Assembly: GCF_009725235.1 (NCBI RefSeq)
Contig: NZ_WJFC01000141.1
Coordinates: 1-33,594 of the forward strand
DNA length: 33,594 nt
Source: Scytonema sp. UIC 10036
Lineage (GTDB): Bacteria; Cyanobacteriota; Cyanobacteriia; Cyanobacteriales; Nostocaceae
Direction: 5' to 3'
Below, in pieces: positions 6,926 to 15,451 of this stretch (position 1 is its first letter; each line of letters starts with the position of its first letter). Below the pieces are notes generated by a model. The model did no database searches. It was not told the origin of the DNA and saw only the letters and a list, made by a program, of their open reading frames with translations. Both the position numbers and the translations under genes were made by a program.

Positions 6926-9228
6926 TCTCTACGCCACTTCTTGGAGATAATGCGCCCCTTATCGTTCTAATTTTGGCAGTGACTTTAAGTTCTTGGTATG
7001 GGGGTCTCGGACCGGGTTTGCTAGCGACTGTCTTCAGTGCGATTTTTGGTACGTATTTTTTTGTTGTGCCGACTTCTTCCTGGAAAGTTGCTGGATTGAG
7101 TGAGGTAGTTCGTGTCTGCATCTTCTTAGGAGAGGGGGTGCTTATTAGTTGGTTGAACGAGCAGTTGAAAGTTGCAAAACAACGAGCTGAATTCACTGCG
7201 CTCTCTTTAAAGGAAAGTGAGGAACACAATCGGCTACTGATTGAAGGCGTAAAGGATTATGCAATTTTCATGTTAGACCCCAACGGAGCGATCGCAAGTT
7301 GGAACCCAGGAGCAGAAAGCATCAAAGGATATCAAGCAGGAGAAATTTTGGGCAAACATTTCTCCATTTTCCATACACCAGAAGATATCGAACGCCAAAA
7401 ACCCCAACAAGAATTGCAGATTGCTAAAACGGAAGGTTGGTATGAAGAAGAGGGTTTAAGAAAACGGAAAGATGGCTCGCTATTCTGGGCAAATATTGTC
7501 ATAACAGCATTACAAGATGATGCGGGAAAGTTGCGGGGTTATGTCAACGTGACCCGAGATATGAGTGCTCGCAAACAAGCAGAGGAAAAACTGAAAACTT
7601 CTCTCAAACACTTATCTGACATCAAGTTTGCTTTAGATGAGGCTGCTATTTTAGCGGCAACGGATCGCCAAGGAAATATTACGTATATAAATGATAAATT
7701 CTGCGAAATTTCCCAGTACTCCAGAGAAGAACTTATCGGACAAAATCATCGTCTCATCAATTCTGGATACCATCCTAAAGAATTTTTTCAAAACCTTTGG
7801 TCAACTATTACCAAAGGTCAAGTTTGGCATGGAGAAATTAAAAATAAAGCTAAAGATGGAACATTTTATTGGGTAGCGACTACAATTGTTCCATTTCTGA
7901 ATAATGGAATCATCGAACAATATCTTGCTATTCGATTTGATATCACCGAACGCAAGCAAGTAGAAGAAGCACTTCGCCGTTCTAGCGAACAATTGGCAGG
8001 TTTATATGAAATTGACCGAGCCATTTTAGAAGCCAAATCTTCCGGAGACATCGTTCGAGAGGCTCTCGTGCGGATGCAGCGTTTAGTACCTTGCAAGCGA
8101 TCGCTCATTATGGTCTACAATTTTGAAAATAGCGAAGCCTGGATAATACCAGGAAGCGGTGTTGAGGATTTCCCTTCTCAACAAAAAGTTACAATACCAA
8201 TTGACAACTTAATTCTCAATGAAGTTTTACAACAAGATATTACTCAATATACAGAGTATATTGCAGCAACAGGACATGGTTCGCAGCAATTGTTAAGCCC
8301 CCTTTTAGAAGAGAACGACACCTGTTTTAGAATACCTTTGCTCGTTGAAGGAGCGCTCGTTGGAGAACTCGCCCTGATTTTGAGTCAATCTACGGAATTA
8401 AATCCAGAGCGTCAAGAAATTGCTTCTCAAGTTTCCAGACAGCTAGCGATCGCCCTGCGACAAGCCAATCTGCGAGAGCAGTTGCAACGTTATACCTCAG
8501 AACTAGAGGAACGTGTTGCACAACGCACGCTACAGTTACAAGAAGCTAATTCAGAACTTGAAGCATTTGCCTATTCCGTTGCACACGATTTACGCGCTCC
8601 TTTGCGAAGCGTGCAAGGCTTTTCCGAAGCGCTTTCAGAAGATTATACCGATATTTTAGATGCCAATGGTCTCGATTATATCGATCGCATTATGGCTTCT
8701 ACCAAAAGAATGGACGAACTCATTAGAGACTTACTCGCTTACAGTCGTCTCAGCCGTACCGATCTACAACTCGCTACACTCAACTTGTCATTTATTCTGA
8801 CAGAAATATTAACTCAACTAGAAGCAGAGATTCAAGAGCGACAAGCTCAAGTCATAGTAGAACAACCACTGCCATTAGTTGTAGGTCATCGCACTACCGT
8901 AATTCAAGTCATCGTTAATTTAATTTCCAATGGCATTAAATTTGTACCTCCTAACAGACAACCCACAGTCAGGGTATGGGCAGAAGAATGCGATCGATGG
9001 GTACGCCTGTGGATAGAAGATAACGGGATCGGCATTGCACCAGAACATCAAGAACGCATTTTTCGAGTTTTTGAAAGATTGCACGGTGTTGAGGTGTATC
9101 CCGGTACTGGTATTGGACTCGCGATCGTGCGTAAAGGTATAGAACGCATGGGAGGACGAGTTGGCATTGAGTCCGACATAGATCGGGGTAGCCGATTTTG
9201 GATAGAATTACTCTCTGCCAATAAATAG
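6922..9228 (+). CDS. Sensor histidine kinase: DUF4118 membrane domain, two PAS, GAF, HisKA-HATPase
   Basis: Membrane sensor kinase, 768 residues as read from the TTG at 6922. Residues about 5-78 hold the remaining hydrophobic DUF4118 segments (W-Y-G-G-L-G-P-G-L-L-A-T-V). PAS 1 spans about 101-220 and PAS 2 about 228-345 (each ends with a D-x-T/M-x-R-K-Q PAC-like motif), and GAF about 350-510. A coiled coil leads to a phytochrome-type H-box with the phospho-accepting His near residue 555 (Y-S-V-A-H-D-L-R-A-P-L). The ATPase domain shows N-box N-L-I-S-N-G-I-K-F, G1 D-N-G-I-G-I and G2 G-T-G-I-G-L-A-I. No receiver domain is attached. The first membrane helix is encoded just upstream in another frame, so the TTG is probably not the native start; either the gene is frameshifted or the sequence has an indel. 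Confidence 0.85.
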   Translation: MVSTPLLGDNAPLIVLILAVTLSSWYGGLGPGLLATVFSAIFGTYFFVVPTSSWKVAGLSEVVRVCIFLGEGVLISWLNEQLKVAKQRAEFTALSLKESEEHNRLLIEGVKDYAIFMLDPNGAIASWNPGAESIKGYQAGEILGKHFSIFHTPEDIERQKPQQELQIAKTEGWYEEEGLRKRKDGSLFWANIVITALQDDAGKLRGYVNVTRDMSARKQAEEKLKTSLKHLSDIKFALDEAAILAATDRQGNITYINDKFCEISQYSREELIGQNHRLINSGYHPKEFFQNLWSTITKGQVWHGEIKNKAKDGTFYWVATTIVPFLNNGIIEQYLAIRFDITERKQVEEALRRSSEQLAGLYEIDRAILEAKSSGDIVREALVRMQRLVPCKRSLIMVYNFENSEAWIIPGSGVEDFPSQQKVTIPIDNLILNEVLQQDITQYTEYIAATGHGSQQLLSPLLEENDTCFRIPLLVEGALVGELALILSQSTELNPERQEIASQVSRQLAIALRQANLREQLQRYTSELEERVAQRTLQLQEANSELEAFAYSVAHDLRAPLRSVQGFSEALSEDYTDILDANGLDYIDRIMASTKRMDELIRDLLAYSRLSRTDLQLATLNLSFILTEILTQLEAEIQERQAQVIVEQPLPLVVGHRTTVIQVIVNLISNGIKFVPPNRQPTVRVWAEECDRWVRLWIEDNGIGIAPEHQERIFRVFERLHGVEVYPGTGIGLAIVRKGIERMGGRVGIESDIDRGSRFWIELLSANK

Positions 9229-9229
9229 G

Positions 9230-9292
9230 GGGACTGGGAACTGAGGACTGAGGACTGAGGACTGAGGACTGAGGACTGAGGACTGGGGACTG
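9230..9292. repeat. Heptamer tandem repeat (GGACTGA)n
   Basis: Seven to eight copies of GGACTGA with minor variants, starting one base after the DUF4118 kinase stop codon. It is of the same general class as the other heptamer tracts but has a different unit. Confidence 0.85.
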
Positions 9293-9294
9293 CT

Positions 9295-9360
9295 CTCGTT
9301 CCCAGGCTCCGCCTGGGAATGCATTACTAGAGGCTCTGCCTCGCCATACAGGAAGCTCCG
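9295..9360. repeat. Dispersed palindromic repeat, copy 1 (CTCGTTCCCAGG type)
   Basis: It begins CTCGTTCCCAGGCTCCGCC and contains the hairpin TTCCCAGGC-TCC-GCCTGGGAA (9299-9319), then GAGGCTCTGCCTC. Related copies lie at 23858-23962 and about 31019-31095. It is non-coding; the small overlapping reading frames here are repeat artefacts. Confidence 0.75.
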
Positions 9361-9624
9361 CCTAGTAGTCTGTCAAGCCAACGAAAGCTGGGCGATCGAA
9401 AAACCGCATTTTGGAGCCAGTGCGTTGCGGTGAATCCAGCCCTGAAGGAGGGTTTCCCTCCGCAGGGGACTGGTGAACCCGTTCGCGAAGCGTCTCCGAT
9501 AGGAGTTAGGGGGGTTCCCCCCGTTGAAGCACCTGGCGTCGCAAAGAGCGCTAAGCCAGAGGAAAAGAAGATGAGTCTGAACGTTGTTTTACCCAGCTTT
9601 CGTTTCCTTGCCGAAGTACTAGGC
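9360..9624. mobile_element. MITE-like element with roughly 32-bp imperfect inverted ends
   Basis: Left end 9361-9392 and the reverse complement of the right end 9592-9623 match at about 26 of 32 positions by eye, including a perfect 13-bp inner block, AACGAAAGCTGGG. The 265-bp interior has no convincing gene. It contains smaller hairpins (GGAGGG-TTT-CCCTCC and GGGGGG-TT-CCCCCC) and a piece, GGGGTTCCCCCCGTTG, also found at 29052-29066. TA dinucleotides lie at both outer ends, as expected for IS630/mariner-type insertions, but the family assignment is inference. 9625-9756 holds nothing I recognise. Confidence 0.55.
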
Positions 9625-9756
9625 TGTTGACTCTGAGGGTTTTGAGGGGATAATTTCAAGAGGCAAAATTTATGTCTCAAAGCATAAAGATAAAAGCCTT
9701 ATCAAATGAGGTTTTCGCCCACAAATTAACGACACAAATACTGCATGAACTGCTCC

Positions 9757-11157
9757 TCATCCGTGGCTTCTGAATTCAATCTCCTGGTTTAAGCTTTCTA
9801 GCTCCTTTTGAGTAGATTCTAGTTCCGCAATAGTATTGTATAATATCTTTTTAGTCTCTTGTAGCTCTACAGTCACCTTTGCTAGATTTGAGTTCAAACG
9901 TTCAACGTCATCTGCAAGGGATATGCACTCTGTAACGTCAATAAAAGTGAGGTTTGCGCCTAGTAGCTTACCACTCGGATATAATATGGGTGTGATGTGA
10001 ATGTCTAGATAAGTTGTGTCCAGTTCACTGACCCACTGTACATTTTTCAGGCTTATCGGATGGCGCGAGCTATCTAGCTGCCTCATAAAAGCAATTGAAT
10101 TGACAAGTCGCCCTATTTCTAAATCTTGCAGTCGCGCACCTAAATCGACGTTCTTCAAACCAAACAAGGCGTATGCCTGTTGGTTCGCCACAAGCAAACG
10201 ACTGTTGCGAGCCACTGCTACCTGGGCAAATGGACTCGCAAGGAAAGCTGCTTGCCAGATAAGGATCTGAGTAGTTAGAGGGTCAACTTCTGCCTTGTTG
10301 CGAATCCGAGGTTTGATGAGCAAGTAATCTTTCAAAGTGAGATTCTGCCCTTTGGCAAAAATACTATGCTTGAGACTAACAGGGGTGAAGATTTGTCGCT
10401 CGTTGGTCAAACTTTCTGCTTTGCCCAAGAAAAGAAAGCCCTCATCAGTCAAGGCAAAATGAAAGCGAACAAAAATACTTGCTTGAGTCTCGCGTTTAAG
10501 ATAGATTAGGACATTGCGGCACACAAGCAGGTCAATCTTTGACATGGGCGCATTCACAGCCAAGTCATGGCGACCAAATACGATCGGGCGGCGCAGTTTC
10601 GAGCGAAAAACATAGCCCTGCTCCGTTTGCTCAAAGTATTTGGACAAAGCTTCACTCGAAATCCCTGCTATCTCAAGATGGCTATAACTGCCTCGCCTTG
10701 CCTGCGCTATGGCATCTTCATCTATATCTGTAGCAAAAATTTGCACTCGCTGCAAATATTGCTCGCTGCCAAGTGCTTCAACTAGCAACATGACCAGTGT
10801 ATAAACTTCCTGCCCAGAAGCACAGCCAGCACTCCAAACTCGGATTCTTTCATCGGGCTGCTTGTTGGCTATGATTTGGGGAATAATTTTGTTAGCTAAA
10901 TAATCCCAAGCATTGGGATCGCGAAAAAAGCCAGAGAAGTTGATAAAGATGGTATCAAGTAGAGGAGTGCATTCAGAGGGATGTTCCTGTATATATTGCA
11001 AGTAGTCTTTATAGTTCTCAATGTTTAACTGCTGCATCCGGCGTTGAAACCGACGCGTCAAAGAACTACTTTTGTTGCCTGTCAGATCGCAACCACAGTT
11101 TTGCTTGAGGTAGTCCAACAAAGCTGTCATATCTGGGTTAACATCTGATGTAGTCAT
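9757..11157 (-). CDS. CheR-type methyltransferase with C-terminal PAS and coiled coil
   Basis: SAM-dependent protein methyltransferase of the CheR family, 466 residues. The basic N-terminal helix (S-L-T-R-R-F-Q-R-R-M-Q-Q-L) is followed by F-S-G-F-F-R-D-P. The SAM site reads W-S-A-G-C-A-S-G-Q-E-V-Y-T (commonly G-E-E-P-Y-S), then I-F-A-T-D-I-D and V-C-R-N-V-L-I-Y-L. After the catalytic part (about 1-270) comes a PAS-like domain (about 300-420) and a coiled coil to the end. Such CheR-PAS proteins are often joined to CheB; no CheB is present here. The gene follows hybrid kinase A by 75 bp on the same strand and is probably co-transcribed, so it may modify a receptor or another island protein. Near the stop the alternative frame continues for about 15 more codons, so a late frameshift is possible but unproven. 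Confidence 0.9.
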   Translation of the reverse strand: MTTSDVNPDMTALLDYLKQNCGCDLTGNKSSSLTRRFQRRMQQLNIENYKDYLQYIQEHPSECTPLLDTIFINFSGFFRDPNAWDYLANKIIPQIIANKQPDERIRVWSAGCASGQEVYTLVMLLVEALGSEQYLQRVQIFATDIDEDAIAQARRGSYSHLEIAGISSEALSKYFEQTEQGYVFRSKLRRPIVFGRHDLAVNAPMSKIDLLVCRNVLIYLKRETQASIFVRFHFALTDEGFLFLGKAESLTNERQIFTPVSLKHSIFAKGQNLTLKDYLLIKPRIRNKAEVDPLTTQILIWQAAFLASPFAQVAVARNSRLLVANQQAYALFGLKNVDLGARLQDLEIGRLVNSIAFMRQLDSSRHPISLKNVQWVSELDTTYLDIHITPILYPSGKLLGANLTFIDVTECISLADDVERLNSNLAKVTVELQETKKILYNTIAELESTQKELESLNQEIEFRSHG

Positions 11158-11232
11158 GATAATCTTAGATTTAAGGCACCTGTTGTGGCTTTCTCTTAAA
11201 AGTAAATTATATTGACTTTTATTAAATCTTTC

Positions 11233-14200
11233 TTAAATACTAACACTAACGAGTGGTAGGTGGATGGTAAAAGTTGCCCCCTGCCCAACTCCAGGACTTT
11301 CGGCAGAGATGATGCCATTGTGGAGTTCTACTAGATGACGGGCGATCGCCAAACCTAGCCCTAGCCCTTTAGTAGAGTTGGAACTTTCTGCTTGACGAAA
11401 ACTGTCAAAGACATAAGGCAGAAACTCGACAGCTATTCCGCAACCAGTATCACTCACTACGATCTGAGCCTGAGTTTCAGTAACATCAAGACGAACCTCA
11501 ATTCTTCCTCCAATAGGCGTAAACTTTACGGCATTGGTCAGTAAATTCAAGACAATCTGCTGCAAACGGTCTGGATCGCCTTGAATTATTATTGGTCTTA
11601 GAACAAGCAGATTATTTAGCTTAATGTCTTTGGTTTCTAGAGATTGACGCACTGTGGCGATCGCCGTTTTAATCGCCGATTGCAGTTCGACAGGCTGGAG
11701 ATTGAGATGTAGTTTGCCTGCGGTAATTCGTGAAATATCCAGCAAGTCTGATATGAGTTTGGCTTGCAGGGTGGCATTGCGCTCAATCGTCTCTAAGGAT
11801 TTACAGAGCATGGATTGATTGGGCGGGCTGCTACGAAGTAACCTCGTCCAACCGAGAATGGCGACCAGGGGAGTATTCAGTTCATGAGAAACTTCTGCTA
11901 GGAACTTATCTTTCCTGCGGCTGATTATTTTTTCCTGGCGGAGTGCTTGAGAGCGTAACTGTGCCATCTGGAGATGGGCTAAAACACGGGTAACAAGTTC
12001 CCGAGCAGAGAAGGGTTTAATGAGGTAGTCGTCAGCCAAGGCTTGGAGTCCTTCGATCGCCGACTCAACTCCAGCACGGGCTGACAGCAGGATGATGGGA
12101 ACCTCTCTTGTGCGTTGGTCAGCCCGCAATGCTTTGAGCAACTCAAAGCCGTCCATCTGTGGCATCATCACATCAGAAACAATCAGATCGGGTACTGTTT
12201 CAGTAACAGCAGCCAGTGCAGCTGCCCCATTAGCAACCGCCTCCACTTTAACATATTCGCTTAATATCCGCTTCAAATAATCGCGCATATCGGCGTTGTC
12301 ATCAACTAGGAGGACTTGGGGAGTAGGGAGTAGGGAGTAGGGAGTGGGTGTAAATTTCTCCCCATTCCCTTCTTGGGGTATCCATCGCTCTGCTTCCCGA
12401 ACATAGGGTGCAGCGCCTAATACCGTTGATGTCAGGGTGCGTGTGGCTTGAATGCGCTCACTTGGCAGGTGGGCTGTGCCTAATGGAATTGTGACGGTAA
12501 AGCAGCTTCCCATTCCCACGGTGCTGCTGACGTCTACAGTTCCACCATGCATTTTGATTAATTCCTGCACCAAAGCAAGACCAATACCAGATCCTTCATG
12601 AGTTCTTCCTTTTGCTTTGGGCACTTGGTAAAATCGCTCAAACAAATGGGGTAGTTCTTCAGGCTCAATTCCAGTGCCTGTATCTTCTACCTGTAACGTT
12701 ACATAATGGCGATCGGCAATATACAGCCTGACGGCAATTTCGCCTTCTAGAGTAAACTTAAAGGCGTTGGAGAGCAAATTGAGGACAATTTTTTCCCACA
12801 TTTGCTGGTCTACATACACTGGTTCTGGCAACGGTGGACAATCGACTGTGAGCCGTAGCCCCGCTCGCTCAATAGCGGAACGAAATACAGAGGCTAGCTC
12901 ATTTGTCAACAGTGCCAAATCTGTCGCTTCGTATACCGCTCCCATACGACCAGCTTCAATGCGGGAGAAGTCGAGCAGGATATTAACCAGTTTCAGCAGG
13001 CGCAAACCATTGCGATGTGCCAGTTCTAGTCGTTCCCGTTGAGGGGGAGCAAGGGGATTGACGAGATCGCTCAAGGCATCTTGGAGGGGTGCAAGTATCA
13101 GCGTCAGAGGGGTGCGGAACTCGTGGCTAACGTTGCTGAAGAACACAGTCTTCGTGCGGTCGAGTTCTGCCAGTGCCTCGGCTCGTTGGCGCTCCTCTTC
13201 GCGAGCGGCTTGTTCTTGAATGAGTTGAATCCGATTCGCTTCGGCAAGTTTGCGATCGGTTACATCGCTCGCCGCTCCGAACCATTCAATAACTTCACCC
13301 CGAGCATTCAGCACCGGGATGGCGCGCGAGAACGTCCAGCCGATCGTGCCCTCCAGTCGAATGACCCGGTGTTCCAACTCAAACGTGCTCTTGGTGCGAA
13401 TGGCTTCTTGGATGGCAGCCCACACTCCTGGCTGGTCTTCTTCGGGAATATATTCTTGAAGCCATGTGCGGCTTGGAATTTCGGTGCTGGCAATGAACTC
13501 TTTGCCAACCAGGCTGTATATCTCGCTCCAATCCGCGCTCATTTTGTAGATCGTGTCCGAGCTGGCGGTAACGAATCTACGGAACTGGTCTTCGCTCTCG
13601 CGCAAGGCTGCTTCGGCGCGGGCACGTTCCACTGCTGCCCAAGTGCGCTCGGCGGTCTCTCTGACTAACTCAACTTCTTGGTCAGTCCATATGCGCGGAG
13701 TTGATTGCGTCACTCCCAACAACGCTACGAGCCTACCTGCTTTGACGAGTGGGTAAGCGATGAAAGCACGGACGGAAATGGCGCTATATCCGGCGCGTTC
13801 GGCTTCGGAATCTTCCGATATAGTTTGCGTGTCTGCGACTATAACGGTGCGATTCGCTTGAATTTCGCGGAAGACGAATGTGCCGTAATCTCTAATCTGA
13901 TAACGTCCGGCGATACTTGCCACCTTTCCATTGGTATAGTAATCGTGCGGATTAACGATGTGTTCATTGTCTGGCTCGACTTCAGAATAGTAGACGCGGT
14001 CAACCTGCAAATGTTCTCCGAGAACACGGCTGGCAACCGATTGAATTTCATTGGCGCATTGGAGCGATCGCAACGCATCCGACAAAGCGACCCGGAAAGC
14101 ATCGATTTCGGCAGCGCGGCGTAATTGTTCTTCCGCCTGCTTGCGATCGGTAATGTCATAGGAAACCGCAAGCACGGCATAAACTTCGCCGTTTGGAGAA

Positions 14201-15129
14201 CGAAGCGGCGTTCCTCGCGATATGTAAGAGCGATCGTGCGCGTTGTGTTCGCGTGCGAATGACTTGCCTGCCAGAGCGGAGCGGTATATTTCCTCATACT
14301 CAGCAGCTAACTCGGGCGCAAGCGCGTCGAAAATGGTTTTGCCGACTAAATCTTCGGGTTTGAATCCTGCGGTATAGAGAGCTTCGCCTTCAGCAAGCAG
14401 ATAGCGCAGATTGCGGTCAACGATAAACGCCGCTCCACCTGGCAGATTCTCAATCATCACCCGCAAGCGTTCTTCCGATTCGCGCAAGGCTGCTTCTGCC
14501 CGTTTGCGTTCGACAACAAGCGCCTCTAGTTGCGTATTCTTCACCAGTAATTGGTCGGTTTGTCGCTGATTGAGAAGTAGGGCGGCAGTAGTAAAGTCTG
14601 CCAAACTCGTCATCAGCCGCACATCTTCAGTGTCAAAGTGACGATGCTCATCGTGCGATAAAATCCAGATGGTGCCAAACGCACGATCGTCTGCAATCAG
14701 AGGTAACACCAAGCCTTCGATAACTGGGGTTTTCACTTCCTGAAAATAGGTGAAATACCGTTCGGGATGGGAAAAAAGTACGGGAGCACCGCGCTCCAAG
14801 CAAACTCCACAAGGGCTAAAGTCACGGGGTGTAGTGCCACTGACGAACTGTTCTAACGCTCCTGCTAACACATTGCAGCGAAAGATTTCTTCACCATTAG
14901 GTAATACTTCGAGTAAGCTGACTCCTGCTGTTCCGCAGTCGCATAACTCTAGCGCAATGTCAACCGCAATTTGGGGTATTATTTCCGGCTGATTCACCAA
15001 TTGCCGTGCTAACGTATGCAACGCCTGATTTTCTGAGAGTAAGTTTGCTCTACGAGGAGTTTGGCCGGACAACTCCTTATTGATTACAATATCCTCTAGC
15101 GTAACTTTTTCTCTTTGAGGTTGTTGCAT
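11233..15129 (-). CDS. Hybrid sensor kinase A: GAF-PAS-GAF-PAS-kinase-REC-kinase
   Basis: Cytosolic hybrid histidine kinase, 1298 residues, with no membrane segment. Approximate order: GAF (30-190), PAS (215-340), GAF (345-515), PAS (525-650), kinase core 1 with phospho-accepting His669 (S-H-E-F-R-T-P-L) and G-boxes D-T-G-T-G-I and G-S-G-I-G-L-A-L, receiver (about 940-1060) with Asp986 in S-D-V-M-M-P and the K-P motif, then kinase core 2 with His1082 (S-H-E-L-N-T-P-L) and D-T-G-C-G-I / G-L-G-L-G-L-A-I. The linker between core 1 and the receiver (about 928-937) is encoded by a 7-bp tandem repeat at 12319-12346, here in frame. The protein resembles hybrid kinase B domain for domain in its C-terminal half. 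ATG at 15129. A TnpB element lies just upstream and may have separated it from the kinase B promoter. Confidence 0.93.
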   Translation of the reverse strand: MQQPQREKVTLEDIVINKELSGQTPRRANLLSENQALHTLARQLVNQPEIIPQIAVDIALELCDCGTAGVSLLEVLPNGEEIFRCNVLAGALEQFVSGTTPRDFSPCGVCLERGAPVLFSHPERYFTYFQEVKTPVIEGLVLPLIADDRAFGTIWILSHDEHRHFDTEDVRLMTSLADFTTAALLLNQRQTDQLLVKNTQLEALVVERKRAEAALRESEERLRVMIENLPGGAAFIVDRNLRYLLAEGEALYTAGFKPEDLVGKTIFDALAPELAAEYEEIYRSALAGKSFAREHNAHDRSYISRGTPLRSPNGEVYAVLAVSYDITDRKQAEEQLRRAAEIDAFRVALSDALRSLQCANEIQSVASRVLGEHLQVDRVYYSEVEPDNEHIVNPHDYYTNGKVASIAGRYQIRDYGTFVFREIQANRTVIVADTQTISEDSEAERAGYSAISVRAFIAYPLVKAGRLVALLGVTQSTPRIWTDQEVELVRETAERTWAAVERARAEAALRESEDQFRRFVTASSDTIYKMSADWSEIYSLVGKEFIASTEIPSRTWLQEYIPEEDQPGVWAAIQEAIRTKSTFELEHRVIRLEGTIGWTFSRAIPVLNARGEVIEWFGAASDVTDRKLAEANRIQLIQEQAAREEERQRAEALAELDRTKTVFFSNVSHEFRTPLTLILAPLQDALSDLVNPLAPPQRERLELAHRNGLRLLKLVNILLDFSRIEAGRMGAVYEATDLALLTNELASVFRSAIERAGLRLTVDCPPLPEPVYVDQQMWEKIVLNLLSNAFKFTLEGEIAVRLYIADRHYVTLQVEDTGTGIEPEELPHLFERFYQVPKAKGRTHEGSGIGLALVQELIKMHGGTVDVSSTVGMGSCFTVTIPLGTAHLPSERIQATRTLTSTVLGAAPYVREAERWIPQEGNGEKFTPTPYSLLPTPQVLLVDDNADMRDYLKRILSEYVKVEAVANGAAALAAVTETVPDLIVSDVMMPQMDGFELLKALRADQRTREVPIILLSARAGVESAIEGLQALADDYLIKPFSARELVTRVLAHLQMAQLRSQALRQEKIISRRKDKFLAEVSHELNTPLVAILGWTRLLRSSPPNQSMLCKSLETIERNATLQAKLISDLLDISRITAGKLHLNLQPVELQSAIKTAIATVRQSLETKDIKLNNLLVLRPIIIQGDPDRLQQIVLNLLTNAVKFTPIGGRIEVRLDVTETQAQIVVSDTGCGIAVEFLPYVFDSFRQAESSNSTKGLGLGLAIARHLVELHNGIISAESPGVGQGATFTIHLPLVSVSI
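12319..12346. repeat. Intragenic heptamer repeat (GGGAGTA)x3.9 in the kinase A linker
   Basis: Three full GGGAGTA units and a partial fourth lie within the coding sequence, between the first ATPase domain and the receiver of hybrid kinase A; they are read as Pro-Thr-Pro-Tyr-Ser-Leu-Leu. Seven is not a multiple of three, so loss or gain of one unit would break the frame before the receiver. At the present number the frame is open. Confidence 0.85.
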
Positions 15130-15190
15130 AGCGTGTAATTAGCGCATAATTAATTTTTGGAGATGTCGTACTACTAGATAAGAGAATCGT

Positions 15191-15208
15191 GGAGTCAAAT
15201 GGAGTCAA
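15191..15208. repeat. Left imperfect inverted repeat of the TnpB element
   Basis: GGAGTCAAATGGAGTCAA pairs with the reverse complement of 16982-16999 at 15 of 18 positions. Each end is itself built of two GGAGTcAA-like direct repeats about 10 bp apart. It overlaps the stop codon of the RHH-like gene (15205-15207). It could be an element terminus or a binding site for the RHH-like protein. Confidence 0.5.
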
Positions 15209-15390
15209 TCAGAGTCTATATCTCTGACAATACGCTCCAAGCACTCACTAACACTAAGGTCTGAGTCAATTGCCAAAGCTTGTAGCTTTTTCCATACTGT
15301 AGGAGTAACGACTATCATATGTCTCTCCTTCATTTCATCATAAAAAACGGGTTGGTTTTTTATTCTCTTTTTTCCTTTTTTTGGTTGCAT
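15205..15390 (-). CDS. Small RHH/CopG-like protein paired with TnpB
   Basis: 61-residue basic protein. The N-terminus is Lys-rich (Q-P-K-K-G-K-K-R-I-K-N-Q-P); it is followed by F-Y-D-E-M-K-E-R and a C-terminal part M-I-V-V-T-P-T-V-W-K-K-L-Q-A-L-A-I-D-S-D-L-S-V-S-E-C-L-E-R-I-V-R. That order of beta strand, helix, turn with L-S-x-S-E and helix fits a ribbon-helix-helix DNA-binding fold. It is transcribed away from tnpB with only 61 bp between the two starts, so a shared, possibly autoregulated promoter region is likely. From memory, comparable small genes sit beside tnpB in other cyanobacteria; the role is unproven. The start context is weak on this strand. Confidence 0.6.
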   Translation of the reverse strand: MQPKKGKKRIKNQPVFYDEMKERHMIVVTPTVWKKLQALAIDSDLSVSECLERIVRDIDSD

Positions 15391-15451
15391 GATTTATTAG
15401 GTGCAGATATACTAATAAGATAGCAGACAGCAAGAAGGGAGGTGATAACTA

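Noticed and set aside
9327..9680. 117-codon minus frame and the overlapping 66-codon plus frame
   Set aside because: Both lie inside the palindromic repeat and the MITE-like element; their composition follows the repeats and no family features are visible.
13039..13668. 209-codon plus-strand frame inside hybrid kinase A
   Set aside because: Antisense shadow of clear HisKA, PAS and GAF coding sequence.
13839..14297. 152-codon minus frame within kinase A
   Set aside because: Same strand, different frame of well-matched PAS/GAF coding; low-likelihood composition.
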